6,212 nucleotides of DNA from CAIMZW01 sp037135095 (GCA_037135095.1 JBAXKZ010000042.1:1-6212); one strand, 5' to 3'. Numbered from the stretch's first letter, positions 1-6,212 are shown. The notes: generated from the sequence alone by a model not told the origin. Numbers and translations are program-made.

Positions 1-491
1 GCGCCCAAAGGTTCATCCAACAATAAAACTTTTGGCTCATTTACGATCGCACGAGCCAGGGCTACTCGTTGGCGCTGGCCACCTGATAGCTGTGATGGTT
101 TGCGGTTTTCATAACCAATTAACTTCACGCGCTCAAGCGCCTTGAGCGCCCGAGCTTCACGTTCGGCTTTTGCAACACCTTTGACTCGAAGACCGTATTC
201 CACATTTTTCTGCACGGTCATATGAGGAAAGAGGGCATAATCTTGAAAGACAGTATTAACATCGCGATTAAACGGCGGGGTATCGCTAACGTCTACTCCG
301 GCGATTTCAATCTTGCCCGAATCGGGAATTTCAAAACCAGCGATCAAACGCAGAACTGTTGTTTTACCCGAGCCACTAGGACCAAGCATCGCAAAGAATT
401 CGCCATCGGCAATCTCAAGGTTAACGCCCGCGACCGCTTGAACTTCGCCGAAATTCTTGCGAAGGTCGGTCAGGACAATGGCGCTACTCAC
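1..491 (-). CDS. PotA-type ABC transporter ATP-binding protein (3' end beyond window)
   Basis: This is the cytoplasmic ATPase subunit of an ABC importer; it hydrolyses ATP to drive solute uptake. 163 complete codons are visible, with Walker A GPSGSGKTT at residues 37-45, the Q-loop in NTVFQDYALFPHM (Q83), the signature LSGGQRQRVALARA from residue 135 and Walker B VLLLDEPLG from 155. The window ends at the start of the D-loop, so the H-loop and any C-terminal regulatory domain are not seen. The VNTVFQDYALFPHMTV wording and the LDEPLGA ending are typical of the spermidine/putrescine (PotA) and related CUT1/Fe groups, so polyamine uptake is the best guess, but substrate cannot be settled from the ATPase alone. 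The start is a GTG at 491-489, only 2 nt after the stop of the redoxin gene, with no clear Shine-Dalgarno, which suggests translational coupling. The family is usually about 330-380 residues, so roughly half may lie outside the window. Confidence 0.93.
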   Translation of the reverse strand, partial: MSSAIVLTDLRKNFGEVQAVAGVNLEIADGEFFAMLGPSGSGKTTVLRLIAGFEIPDSGKIEIAGVDVSDTPPFNRDVNTVFQDYALFPHMTVQKNVEYGLRVKGVAKAEREARALKALERVKLIGYENRKPSQLSGGQRQRVALARAIVNEPKVLLLDEPLG

Positions 492-493
492 GA

Positions 494-751
494 CTAGAGG
501 ATAGCCAAAGTTTCCAGTTTTGCCTTTAGGTCTTGGTCAGATGGCTCAGTCATATGAGTACCATCGGGGAAAATGATCAGTGGGATCCCCTGCACGCCGC
601 TGATTTCGACAATTTTGTCGGCGGCAGTCAGATCTTTTTCACTATCGATATAGGTGTAGGAAACCTGATTGGCGTCGAAGTATCTCTTTGAGCGGCGGCA
701 ATCGCCACACCAGGCAGCGCCGTACATTGTGATTCCAGAAGTGGCTTCCAT
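494..751 (-). CDS. Mycoredoxin/glutaredoxin-like thiol-disulfide oxidoreductase
   Basis: This is a small (85 aa) cytoplasmic thioredoxin-fold protein that probably reduces disulfides or mixed disulfides with low-molecular-weight thiols. The active site is WCGDC (C15 and C18) directly after the first beta strand (ITMYGAAW), followed by a basic helix RRSKRYFD. The cis-proline loop is QGIPLIIFPDG (P57), and the C-terminal TEPSDQDLKAKL resembles actinobacterial mycoredoxin-1. Mycoredoxins act on mycothiol-mixed disulfides, so that role would fit an actinobacterium, but the CGDC dipeptide differs from the CGYC I recall for Mrx1, and an NrdH-like electron donor remains possible. The ATG start has a good AGGAG at 759-763, 7 nt upstream. 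It lies 23 bp after dapB and 2 nt before the ABC ATPase gene, so it probably belongs to the same transcript as both. Confidence 0.88.
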   Translation of the reverse strand: MEATSGITMYGAAWCGDCRRSKRYFDANQVSYTYIDSEKDLTAADKIVEISGVQGIPLIIFPDGTHMTEPSDQDLKAKLETLAIL

Positions 752-774
752 TTAAGTGCTCCTAAATCAATTAG

Positions 775-1524
775 TTAAGTTAAATCCATAAAATGATCGA
801 GGCCGAATGTTAGCCCAGGATGAGAAATTACGCTTCGGATACCGAGCAAGACGCCGGGCATGAAACCGGAACGATCAATTGAATCGTGGCGAATAGTTAA
901 GGTCTCCCCCATATCGCCCAAAATCACTTCTTGGTGAGCAACCAAACCGCGAAGGCGAACCGAATGAACTGGGACTTCACCAACCAAGGCCCCACGAGCG
1001 CCATCGAGGGCAGTTGAAGTTGCATCTGGCATCGCTGCTTTATTAACAGACTTACGAGCTTCGGTAATTAGCTCGGCAGTTCGCGTAGCCGTTCCAGAAG
1101 GAGCGTCGGCCTTATTAGGGTGATGGAGTTCAATGATTTCAACAGATTCGAAGTACTTCGCTGCTTGGGCGGCAAACTGCATCATCAACACGGCGCCTAG
1201 TCCAAAGTTAGGTGCGATTAATGCACCAACGCCAGCATTTGCAGATAGCCAGCTTCGGACTTGGCTCAGTTTTGCATCGTCGAATCCAGTAGTGCCAACT
1301 ACGACGTTAATTCCATGGTTGATTGCGAAATCTAAATTGGCCATAACAGAATCAGGGTGAGTGAAATCCACAATTACTTGCGCCCCGCTAGTAACCAATT
1401 GGTCAAGGGAATCGCCTAAATCAAGTTCGGCAACTAGCTCTAAATCCGGTGCCGCCTTAATCGTCTTAACGGTTTCAGCGCCCATGCGACCTTTAGCGCC
1501 TAAGACGGCTACTTTGATACTCAC
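775..1524 (-). CDS. dapB: 4-hydroxy-tetrahydrodipicolinate reductase
   Basis: DapB reduces 4-hydroxy-tetrahydrodipicolinate with NAD(P)H to tetrahydrodipicolinate in the cytoplasm, on the route to meso-diaminopimelate (cell wall) and lysine. The 249 residues match the family length. The N-terminal Rossmann fold carries GAKGRMG at 9-15, with acidic residues in ELDLGD (33-38) where the cofactor ribose is read; VDFTHPD is at 52-58 and GTTGF at 77-81. The catalytic block ELHHPNKADAPSGTA (132-146) supplies the conserved His pair H134/H135 and K138, and the VRLRGLVAHQEV and GETLTIRHDS segments follow. Wording is very close to mycobacterial DapB, which uses both NADH and NADPH. The start is GTG (1524-1522), sharing GTGA with the stop of the M16 peptidase gene; AAGGTG at 1530-1535 is a plausible Shine-Dalgarno inside that gene. 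Coupled translation is likely. No defects seen. Confidence 0.97.
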   Translation of the reverse strand: MSIKVAVLGAKGRMGAETVKTIKAAPDLELVAELDLGDSLDQLVTSGAQVIVDFTHPDSVMANLDFAINHGINVVVGTTGFDDAKLSQVRSWLSANAGVGALIAPNFGLGAVLMMQFAAQAAKYFESVEIIELHHPNKADAPSGTATRTAELITEARKSVNKAAMPDATSTALDGARGALVGEVPVHSVRLRGLVAHQEVILGDMGETLTIRHDSIDRSGFMPGVLLGIRSVISHPGLTFGLDHFMDLT

Positions 1525-2792
1525 GCGATCACCTTTTCAAATTTAGTTGTGCTCTTAAACGGCCCCACGATCGCAATGGTAGAAGGTTTTGGGAGCAAGG
1601 CGTGGGCAATAGCACGTACTTCTTCCGGGGTAACTGCTGCAATTTTGGCCAAAATCTCATCAAAGCTCATGATCTCGCCATAAACCAGTTCACTCTTGCC
1701 GATTCGACTCATGCGAGAGCCGGTATCTTCTTGGCTCAAAACTAAGGAGCCGGAGACGGCGCCTTTAGCGCGGGTGATCTCTTCATCAGTTAAGCCATTT
1801 TCGGCCACATCGTGTGTAACGGCTTGAATAATCCGGATTACCTCTTCCGCCTTTGCGGGTTGGCAACCTGCGTAAAAAGCGAGGGATCCGGCTCCGGAAA
1901 ATTGTTGGGCATAGGAATAAACCGAATAAGCCAAGCCACGCTTTTCGCGAATCTCTTGGAATAGGCGCGAAGACATGCCGCCACCTAAAGCCGAGGAGAG
2001 AATGCTTAGCGCAAAGCGACGCTCGTCATTGCGAGCCACACCTTCAACGCCATAGAGCAAGTGCGCCTGCTCAGTCTTGCGTTCAATAATTCCAACTTTA
2101 TGTCGCCCCACAATTTTCGCCGTTGGCGCCGAACGAAGATTGAAATCGGAATCTTCAACATCGAGAAAACCATCTTTAGATAGCGCCTTTTCAACCAATG
2201 CTTCAACTTTTTTATGTTTTACATTTCCCGCAACGGCAACCACGATATCGGCTGGTTGATACTTCTTCTTGTAATAGTTATAGACCGAGGTGCGCGACAT
2301 ACTTTTGATGGAATCAACAGTTCCTAGTATGGAACGACCCAAATGGCTGTCGCCGTAATAAGTCTCTAAAAATAGATCGTGAATCAGGTCCGAAGGATCA
2401 TCATCGCGCATGGCGATCTCTTCCAGGACAACGCTTCGTTCCGAGTCAACATCTTCCGGCTTAACCACAGAAGAGGTAATCAAATCTGAAATAACATCAA
2501 TCGCAAGCGGCAGATCGGTATCAATCACCCGCGCATAGAAACAGGTGTACTCCTGGCTGGTGAATGCATTCATCTCGCCACCAACAGCTTCTATGGAAGA
2601 TGAAATCTCCATCGCGTTGCGGCGCTTTGTGCCTTTAAATAATAAATGCTCGAGAAAGTGTGAAGCTCCCGCGACGGCTGGTGATTCGTCGCGAGAGCCC
2701 ACATTGACCCAAACTCCAACCGCAGCGGAACGAACGGTACTGACTTCCTCAGTAACTATTCGAAGCCCGCTGGGCAGAAGTGATTTACTCAA
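1521..2792 (-). CDS. M16 family zinc metallopeptidase (insulinase/processing-peptidase type)
   Basis: This is a 423 aa M16B-type peptidase, probably cytoplasmic since no signal peptide or membrane segment is visible. The inverted zinc motif HFLEH is at 45-49 (H45, E48, H49), and the distal ligand is one of the pair E124/E125 in SVVLEEIAMRDDD. The inactive-half hallmark SSRLFQEIREKRGLAYS (274-290) carries the substrate-contacting Arg/Tyr region. Length fits a two-domain half that dimerises, like mitochondrial processing peptidase beta or bacterial PqqL/YmxG relatives. Its substrate is unknown; it follows pnp in many actinobacteria. The start is TTG, which directly follows the pnp stop TAA in the same frame; no purine-rich ribosome site lies 5-12 nt upstream, so it probably depends on ribosomes finishing pnp. 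The next usable start (GTG at codon 31) would cut the first beta strand. It overlaps dapB by 4 nt. Confidence 0.93.
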   Translation of the reverse strand: MSKSLLPSGLRIVTEEVSTVRSAAVGVWVNVGSRDESPAVAGASHFLEHLLFKGTKRRNAMEISSSIEAVGGEMNAFTSQEYTCFYARVIDTDLPLAIDVISDLITSSVVKPEDVDSERSVVLEEIAMRDDDPSDLIHDLFLETYYGDSHLGRSILGTVDSIKSMSRTSVYNYYKKKYQPADIVVAVAGNVKHKKVEALVEKALSKDGFLDVEDSDFNLRSAPTAKIVGRHKVGIIERKTEQAHLLYGVEGVARNDERRFALSILSSALGGGMSSRLFQEIREKRGLAYSVYSYAQQFSGAGSLAFYAGCQPAKAEEVIRIIQAVTHDVAENGLTDEEITRAKGAVSGSLVLSQEDTGSRMSRIGKSELVYGEIMSFDEILAKIAAVTPEEVRAIAHALLPKPSTIAIVGPFKSTTKFEKVIA

Positions 2793-5003
2793 TTATTCGG
2801 CTGAGTCATTTCCCGGAGTTGTTCCGTCAGCTAAGACCGGTACCAAAGAGAACTTGCCCTTTGGATCAATCTCGCCAATTTCAACTTCGAGCTTATCGCC
2901 AACCTTCATTACCTCTTCGAGGTTTTCAATGCGCTTTCCACCATGCATCTTGCGAATCTGCGAGATGTGGAGCAAGCCATCTTTACCTGGAACGAGTGAG
3001 ATGAAAGCACCGAAGGTTGCAAGCTTTACGACGGTACCGTTGAAACGCTCGCCCACGGTTGGAATGTGTGGATTTGCGATGGCATCGATCATGGCCTTAG
3101 CAGCCTCAGCTTGTGATCCTTCAAGAGCACCAATGTAGATAGTTCCATCATCTTCGATGGTGATATCTGCGCCGGTCTCATCTTGAATCTGGTTGATCAT
3201 CTTTCCCTTAGGTCCGATGATGGCACCGATCAAATCAACTGGAACCTTGATGCTGATAATGCGAGGAGCCAAGAGGCTCATCTCATCTGGAGCATCAATG
3301 GCTTGGTTCATTACATCGAGGATGTGAAGACGAGCTTCCTTTGCCTGATGTAGTGCGCCGCCAAGAACCGAGGCAGGAATGCCATCGAGCTTGGTATCTA
3401 GCTGAAGTGCGGTAACGAAATCTTTGGTACCGGCAACTTTGAAGTCCATATCGCCGAAGGCATCTTCTGCGCCGAGGATGTCAGTAAGGGCAACGTACTC
3501 AACCTTGCCATCAACATCATCAGAGATCAGACCCATTGCAATACCAGCTACAGCTGCCTTCAGTGGAACACCAGCGTTGAGCAGCGACATGGTCGATGCA
3601 CAAACTGAACCCATCGAAGTAGAACCGTTGGAACCGAGAGCCTCGGAAACTTGACGGATGGCGTATGGGAATTCTTCGCGGGTTGGCAGAACTGGAAGCA
3701 AAGCACGCTCTGCAAGCGCACCGTGACCAATTTCGCGGCGCTTAGGTGATCCAACACGACCGGTTTCACCAACAGAATATGGTGGGAAGTTGTAGTTGTG
3801 CATATAACGCTTGTGGTGCTCAGGGCTCAAGGTGTCGAGTTGTTGCTCCATCTTGAGCATGTTCAAGGTGGTTACACCAAGAATCTGAGTCTCGCCGCGC
3901 TCGAAGATCGCCGAACCGTGGACTCGAGGCATAACCTCAACTTCAGCAGTCAATGGACGAATATCGCGAAGGCCACGACCATCAATACGAATCTTGTCGC
4001 GCAAGACGCGTTGACGAACAACCTTCTTAGTTACGGAACGAACTGCTGCGGAAATTTCTTTCTCGCGGCCTTCGAATGATTCAGCAAGCTCTGCCTTAAC
4101 CGAAGCGCTGATTGCATCGAGAGCAGTTTCACGCTCGGCCTTTGCAAGGATGGTCATTGCCTTGGCAATGTCAGCATTGGCAATCGCATCGACGGCATCA
4201 AATGCATCGTCTTGGTAATCCAAGAAGACTGGGAATTCGCCGGTTGGCTTTGCAGCAACCTTTGCAAGTTCCATCTGTGCTTCGCAGAGAATGCGGATGA
4301 ATGGCTTTGCCGCATCAAGTCCTTGAGCGACGATCTCTTCGGTAGGAGCTTGTGCGCCAGCCTTGATGAGATCAATTGTCTTTACAGTGGCTTCGGCCTC
4401 AACCATCATGATGGCAACATCGTCGCCAGCAATTCGACCAGCAACAACCATGTCAAACACGGCGTTATCTAGATCGGAGTGGTTAGGGAAAGCAACCCAT
4501 TGGCCCTCGATCAAAGCAACGCGAACGCCGCCGATTGGACCTGAGAATGGCAAGCCAGCAAGTTGAGTAGACATGGATGCGGCATTGATAGCAATGACGT
4601 CATACATGTGATCAGGATGTAGCGCCATGACGGTCACAACAATCTGAATCTCATTACGCAATCCCTTAATAAAGGTTGGACGCAATGGTCGGTCGATTAG
4701 GCGACAGGTAAGAATTGCTTCCTCTGAGGGACGTCCTTCGCGACGGAAGAATGAACCAGGAATCTTTCCTGCGGCATACATACGCTCTTCAACATCCACT
4801 GTTAGTGGGAAGAAATCGAAATGCTCTTTTGGCGCCTTTGAAGCAGTGGTTGCTGAAAGCAACATGGATTCTTCATCCAAATAAACTACGGTTGAACCCG
4901 CAGCTTGACGTGCTAGGCGGCCGGTTTCAAACCGGATCTCGCGCTTTCCAAACTTGCCGTTATCAATTTTTGCAACGGCGAACTTCACATCTTGACCCTC
5001 CAT
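2793..5003 (-). CDS. pnp: Polyribonucleotide nucleotidyltransferase (PNPase)
   Basis: PNPase is a trimeric 3'-5' phosphorolytic exoribonuclease, releasing nucleoside diphosphates and also able to add heteropolymeric tails; in actinobacteria it is a main RNA decay enzyme. The 736 residues show the complete domain order: first RNase PH core (about 15-150), helical linker (about 240-330), second RNase PH core (about 340-550) starting IDGRGLRDIRPL, KH domain with the GxxG loop IIGPKG near 595-600, and S1 domain from about 650 (ERFNGTVVKLATFGAF). Phosphate-binding SNGSTSMGSVCAST is at 458-471, and D508 and D514 in LTDILGAEDAFGDMD match the catalytic aspartates D486/D492 of the E. coli enzyme by motif and spacing. 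The C-terminal tail after S1 is short (ADGTTPGNDSAE). The ATG has GGAG at 5011-5014, 7 nt upstream. It lies 120 bp after rpsO, the common bacterial order. Confidence 0.98.
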   Translation of the reverse strand: MEGQDVKFAVAKIDNGKFGKREIRFETGRLARQAAGSTVVYLDEESMLLSATTASKAPKEHFDFFPLTVDVEERMYAAGKIPGSFFRREGRPSEEAILTCRLIDRPLRPTFIKGLRNEIQIVVTVMALHPDHMYDVIAINAASMSTQLAGLPFSGPIGGVRVALIEGQWVAFPNHSDLDNAVFDMVVAGRIAGDDVAIMMVEAEATVKTIDLIKAGAQAPTEEIVAQGLDAAKPFIRILCEAQMELAKVAAKPTGEFPVFLDYQDDAFDAVDAIANADIAKAMTILAKAERETALDAISASVKAELAESFEGREKEISAAVRSVTKKVVRQRVLRDKIRIDGRGLRDIRPLTAEVEVMPRVHGSAIFERGETQILGVTTLNMLKMEQQLDTLSPEHHKRYMHNYNFPPYSVGETGRVGSPKRREIGHGALAERALLPVLPTREEFPYAIRQVSEALGSNGSTSMGSVCASTMSLLNAGVPLKAAVAGIAMGLISDDVDGKVEYVALTDILGAEDAFGDMDFKVAGTKDFVTALQLDTKLDGIPASVLGGALHQAKEARLHILDVMNQAIDAPDEMSLLAPRIISIKVPVDLIGAIIGPKGKMINQIQDETGADITIEDDGTIYIGALEGSQAEAAKAMIDAIANPHIPTVGERFNGTVVKLATFGAFISLVPGKDGLLHISQIRKMHGGKRIENLEEVMKVGDKLEVEIGEIDPKGKFSLVPVLADGTTPGNDSAE

Positions 5004-5010
5004 GGGTCAT

Positions 5011-5014
5011 CTCC
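5011..5014 (-). promoter_or_regulatory. Ribosome binding site of pnp
   Basis: On the minus strand GGAG sits 7 nt before the ATG at 5003-5001. Two other ATG codons overlap this stretch (the first in AATGGAGATG), but the first is 13 nt upstream and out of frame with pnp, so the Shine-Dalgarno spacing selects the ATG at 5003. Confidence 0.75.
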
Positions 5015-5045
5015 ATTTCTCAAACCTTTTGCATCAGAAAATGGA

Positions 5046-5080
5046 TCTTCGATCGAAGTTCACGGGCAGCGGGCCCGGAA
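5046..5080 (-). other. Tandem stem-loops in the rpsO-pnp intergenic region
   Basis: The 120 bp between rpsO and pnp contains two inverted repeats. In the RNA, TTCCGGGC pairs with GCCCG-T-GAA (plus-strand 5059-5080): an 8 bp GC-rich stem with one bulged base and a 5 nt loop. Immediately downstream is the perfect 12 bp palindrome CTTCGATCGAAG (5047-5058), which could fold as a 4 bp stem with a GATC loop. No run of T follows the strong stem, so it does not look like a standard intrinsic terminator. In E. coli the equivalent gap holds a processing hairpin used in pnp autoregulation; a similar role here, or partial attenuation between rpsO and pnp, is inference. Confidence 0.5.
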
Positions 5081-5123
5081 ACCACTACCGAGGACCGATT
5101 AACTGATGAAAGGAAGTACTTAT

Positions 5124-5393
5124 TTAGCGGCGAATACCGAGCTTTTCGATAATCGCACGGTAACGGGTGATATCCGTCTTTGCGAGGTATTGCAAAATAC
5201 GACGACGCTTACCAACGAGCAACAAGAGGCCACGACGGTTGTGGTGGTCGTTCTTGTTTGTCTTGAGGTGCTCGGTGATCTGCTCAATACGACGAGATAG
5301 CAAGGCGACCTGAGCTTCAGGGCTTCCTGTGTCAGTGGCAGAGGCGCCGTACTTTGTGATGATTTCTAACTTTTCTGCAGGCTGTAATGCCAT
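5124..5393 (-). CDS. rpsO: 30S ribosomal protein S15
   Basis: S15 is a primary 16S rRNA-binding protein that organises the central domain of the small subunit and forms an intersubunit bridge. The 89 aa product has the full family length and hallmark run DTGSPEAQVALLSRRI (21-36), then ITEHLK (39-44), DHH-RRGLLLLVGKRRR (49-65) and the C-terminal RYRAIIEKLGIRR. The start is the ATG at 5393-5391 because it gives the canonical MALQPAEK start and has AAGGAG 7 nt upstream; an in-frame ATG at 5507 would add 38 untypical residues encoded by the leader. Residue 52 is Asn where DHHSRRGLL is usual, and nearby residues 46 and 48 are also Asn. It lies upstream of pnp as in many bacteria. S15 commonly represses its own mRNA. 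Confidence 0.98.
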   Translation of the reverse strand: MALQPAEKLEIITKYGASATDTGSPEAQVALLSRRIEQITEHLKTNKNDHHNRRGLLLLVGKRRRILQYLAKTDITRYRAIIEKLGIRR

Positions 5394-5510
5394 TGGGCGT
5401 CTCCTTGGACTGATCACGAGGGCCTCGGTGTAATTCACGAAGGCACGCTTACTCGCTTTGCAGGCCAAGGGTACCAGCGGGGCCCACCCAGACCGAAATC
5501 GAAGCATTTG
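5394..5510 (-). promoter_or_regulatory. Probable structured 5' leader of rpsO
   Basis: This stretch between the AlkD-like gene and rpsO is rich in complementary segments on the minus strand. A local hairpin CAC-c-GAG / CTCGTG (5415-5430) ends 8 nt before the Shine-Dalgarno. GGCCT (5462-5466) can pair with AGGCC (5421-5425), while CCTTGG (5465-5470) can pair with CCAAGG (5403-5408), which includes most of the Shine-Dalgarno; the two pairings share two bases and exclude each other. A further GGGT/ACCC pairing encloses GGGCCCC (5469-5489). Autogenous control of rpsO by S15 through a structured leader is known in several phyla including actinobacteria. That this leader is such an element is inference from position and complementarity; no fold was calculated. 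Confidence 0.5.
5401..5406 (-). promoter_or_regulatory. Ribosome binding site of rpsO
   Basis: AAGGAG on the minus strand lies 7 nt before the ATG at 5393-5391. It decides the start in favour of the short, canonical S15. The overlapping CCAAGG (5403-5408) is complementary to CCTTGG further upstream in the same leader (5465-5470), so this site could be hidden by base pairing. Confidence 0.85.
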
Positions 5511-5515
5511 TCTGA

Positions 5516-5521
5516 ATTATC
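5516..5521 (-). promoter_or_regulatory. Possible -10 element for rpsO
   Basis: GATAAT on the minus strand matches the TATAAT consensus at five of six bases and overlaps the stop codon of the AlkD-like gene. No TTG-type -35 hexamer is found 16-18 nt upstream, so the assignment is weak. If used, it would give an rpsO leader of roughly 115-120 nt containing all the complementary segments described above. Confidence 0.25.
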
Positions 5522-6194
5522 GGTTCAAACCACGCTGAGCTTCGCGAACTGCGACCCGATTTAGGCTCGGATGTTGGGTTAGGAAGGTGCGAACCGCCGG
5601 TTTATCAAAGGCGGCGATATCGCGAAGCGCCCAGCCAATCGCCTTGGCGATAAAGAATTCCGACTCCCCTGCCTTCTGATGGCAGAGCCAGAGTACGAAA
5701 TCGACCTCGGTCTCGCTGCGCCGACCCCGTTGATGCCCGATCGCCGCCCGATTAATCCAGATGCTGGGATCTTTGATCCAGGCGCGCATCAGCGTTCTCG
5801 ACCGATATTTCCAGGCCAGCGGGGTAACCGCCGCCCCCAAACCATCAACGGTGTCCCACCACGGGTTGGTTCGGATCAGATCGGCAACGGTAGTGGCCAA
5901 GAAATCCTTATCGCCCAGATCGATGTACCGGGCTAGTAAGTCGTTCGCGGCATAGGAGTATTCCCGCATTTGTTGGGAGTAGAGAATTTTGGCCGCCTTA
6001 CCCAAGTCGTCGGAACTTTCAGGCGGGAAGGCTTTGAATATGGGTTTTGTGGCGGCGCGACGAACTGGGGCCGACATACCAAGGAAAGGGGCAATATCTT
6101 TCATGTAAGCCTGAGCACCAAGAGCGCGTCTGTGATCTGCCAGTGGAAGTAAAACCGCTTTAACTTCTTTTAGAAGTTTTCCTTCGTAGGACAT
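5517..6194 (-). CDS. AlkD-like DNA alkylation repair protein (HEAT-repeat glycosylase family)
   Basis: This 225 aa protein belongs to the DNA alkylation repair family whose characterised member, Bacillus AlkD, is a HEAT-repeat glycosylase removing N3- and N7-alkylated purines. Matching features are YMKDIAPFLGMSAPVRR (30-46), PWWDTVDGLG (111-120), WINRAAIGHQ (146-155) and FIAKAIGWALRDIA (181-194). By motif, W113, D117, R149 and W188 correspond to the functional AlkD residues W109, D113, R148 and W187, so activity is likely retained. Helical repeats run along the whole length and no catalytic domain of another type is attached. The ATG at 6194-6192 is preceded only by a weak purine stretch (AGAAAG) 13-18 nt upstream, and 18 nt remain before the window edge, so its promoter is not visible. 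It is 123 bp upstream of rpsO, same strand, with no clear terminator between, so some readthrough into rpsO is possible. Confidence 0.9.
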   Translation of the reverse strand: MSYEGKLLKEVKAVLLPLADHRRALGAQAYMKDIAPFLGMSAPVRRAATKPIFKAFPPESSDDLGKAAKILYSQQMREYSYAANDLLARYIDLGDKDFLATTVADLIRTNPWWDTVDGLGAAVTPLAWKYRSRTLMRAWIKDPSIWINRAAIGHQRGRRSETEVDFVLWLCHQKAGESEFFIAKAIGWALRDIAAFDKPAVRTFLTQHPSLNRVAVREAQRGLNR

Positions 6195-6212
6195 TGAAGT
6201 TCAGCTTTCTAG

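Noticed and set aside
222..497. A 91-codon plus-strand open frame opposite the ABC ATPase
   Set aside because: The opposite strand encodes an unbroken ATPase with all expected motifs; the plus-strand frame shows none.
752..774. Separate promoter for the redoxin gene in the dapB-redoxin gap
   Set aside because: The gap is only 23 bp and is mostly ribosome site and spacer; no -35/-10 pair fits within it.
2545..3138. A 197-codon open frame on the plus strand, antisense to the M16 peptidase and pnp
   Set aside because: It crosses the junction of two well-supported minus-strand genes, has no recognisable domain and no ribosome site; it is a by-product of their codon use.
5059..5080. Rho-independent terminator after rpsO
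   Set aside because: The stem is strong but followed by mixed sequence and a second palindrome rather than a T run, so classic intrinsic termination is not supported.
4715..5152. A 145-codon plus-strand open frame across the pnp start and the intergenic gap
   Set aside because: Composition is unlike a real protein, it is antisense to the conserved PNPase N-terminus and rpsO end, and no family match is recognisable.
5394..5507. In-frame N-terminal extension of S15 from an ATG at 5507
   Set aside because: The added 38 residues do not resemble any S15, the ATG lacks a ribosome site, and the downstream ATG has AAGGAG at good spacing and the canonical MALQ start.

Overview
This window reads as ordinary chromosomal housekeeping DNA from an actinobacterium. 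All seven recognised genes are on the minus strand, so they are read from the right end of the window to the left. The order rpsO - pnp - M16 peptidase - dapB is a known actinobacterial arrangement, and the DapB, PNPase and S15 sequences have actinobacterial features such as the DapB start with GAKGRMG and a long shared ELHHPNKADAPSGTA block. Base composition looks close to half GC (estimated by eye), well below Streptomyces or Mycobacterium. A streamlined aquatic lineage such as the freshwater Nanopelagicales (acI) would fit, but that placement is inference.

Layout in transcription order: (1) 6194-5517, an AlkD-like HEAT-repeat DNA alkylation repair protein; (2) 5516-5394, a 123 bp gap that probably holds the rpsO promoter and a structured leader; (3) 5393-5124, rpsO (ribosomal protein S15); (4) 5123-5004, a 120 bp gap with a strong stem-loop and a 12 bp perfect palindrome; (5) 5003-2793, pnp (polynucleotide phosphorylase); (6) 2792-1521, an M16 zinc peptidase whose TTG start directly follows the pnp stop codon; (7) 1524-775, dapB (lysine/diaminopimelate pathway), overlapping the peptidase by 4 nt; (8) 751-494, a small mycoredoxin/glutaredoxin-like protein; (9) 491-1, the N-terminal two thirds of a PotA-type ABC ATPase, cut by the window edge.

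From pnp to the ABC gene the spacings are 0, -4, 23 and 2 nt, so these five genes probably form one transcription unit with translational coupling at three junctions. The unit combines translation (S15), RNA decay (PNPase), proteolysis, lysine/cell-wall precursor synthesis, thiol redox chemistry and solute uptake. It looks like a growth-linked housekeeping operon rather than a dedicated pathway.

I found no mobile element, CRISPR array, tRNA, rRNA or convincing undescribed system. The points most worth a second look are the possible two-state rpsO leader, the zero-gap same-frame pnp/peptidase junction with no visible ribosome binding site, and the stem-loops between rpsO and pnp.
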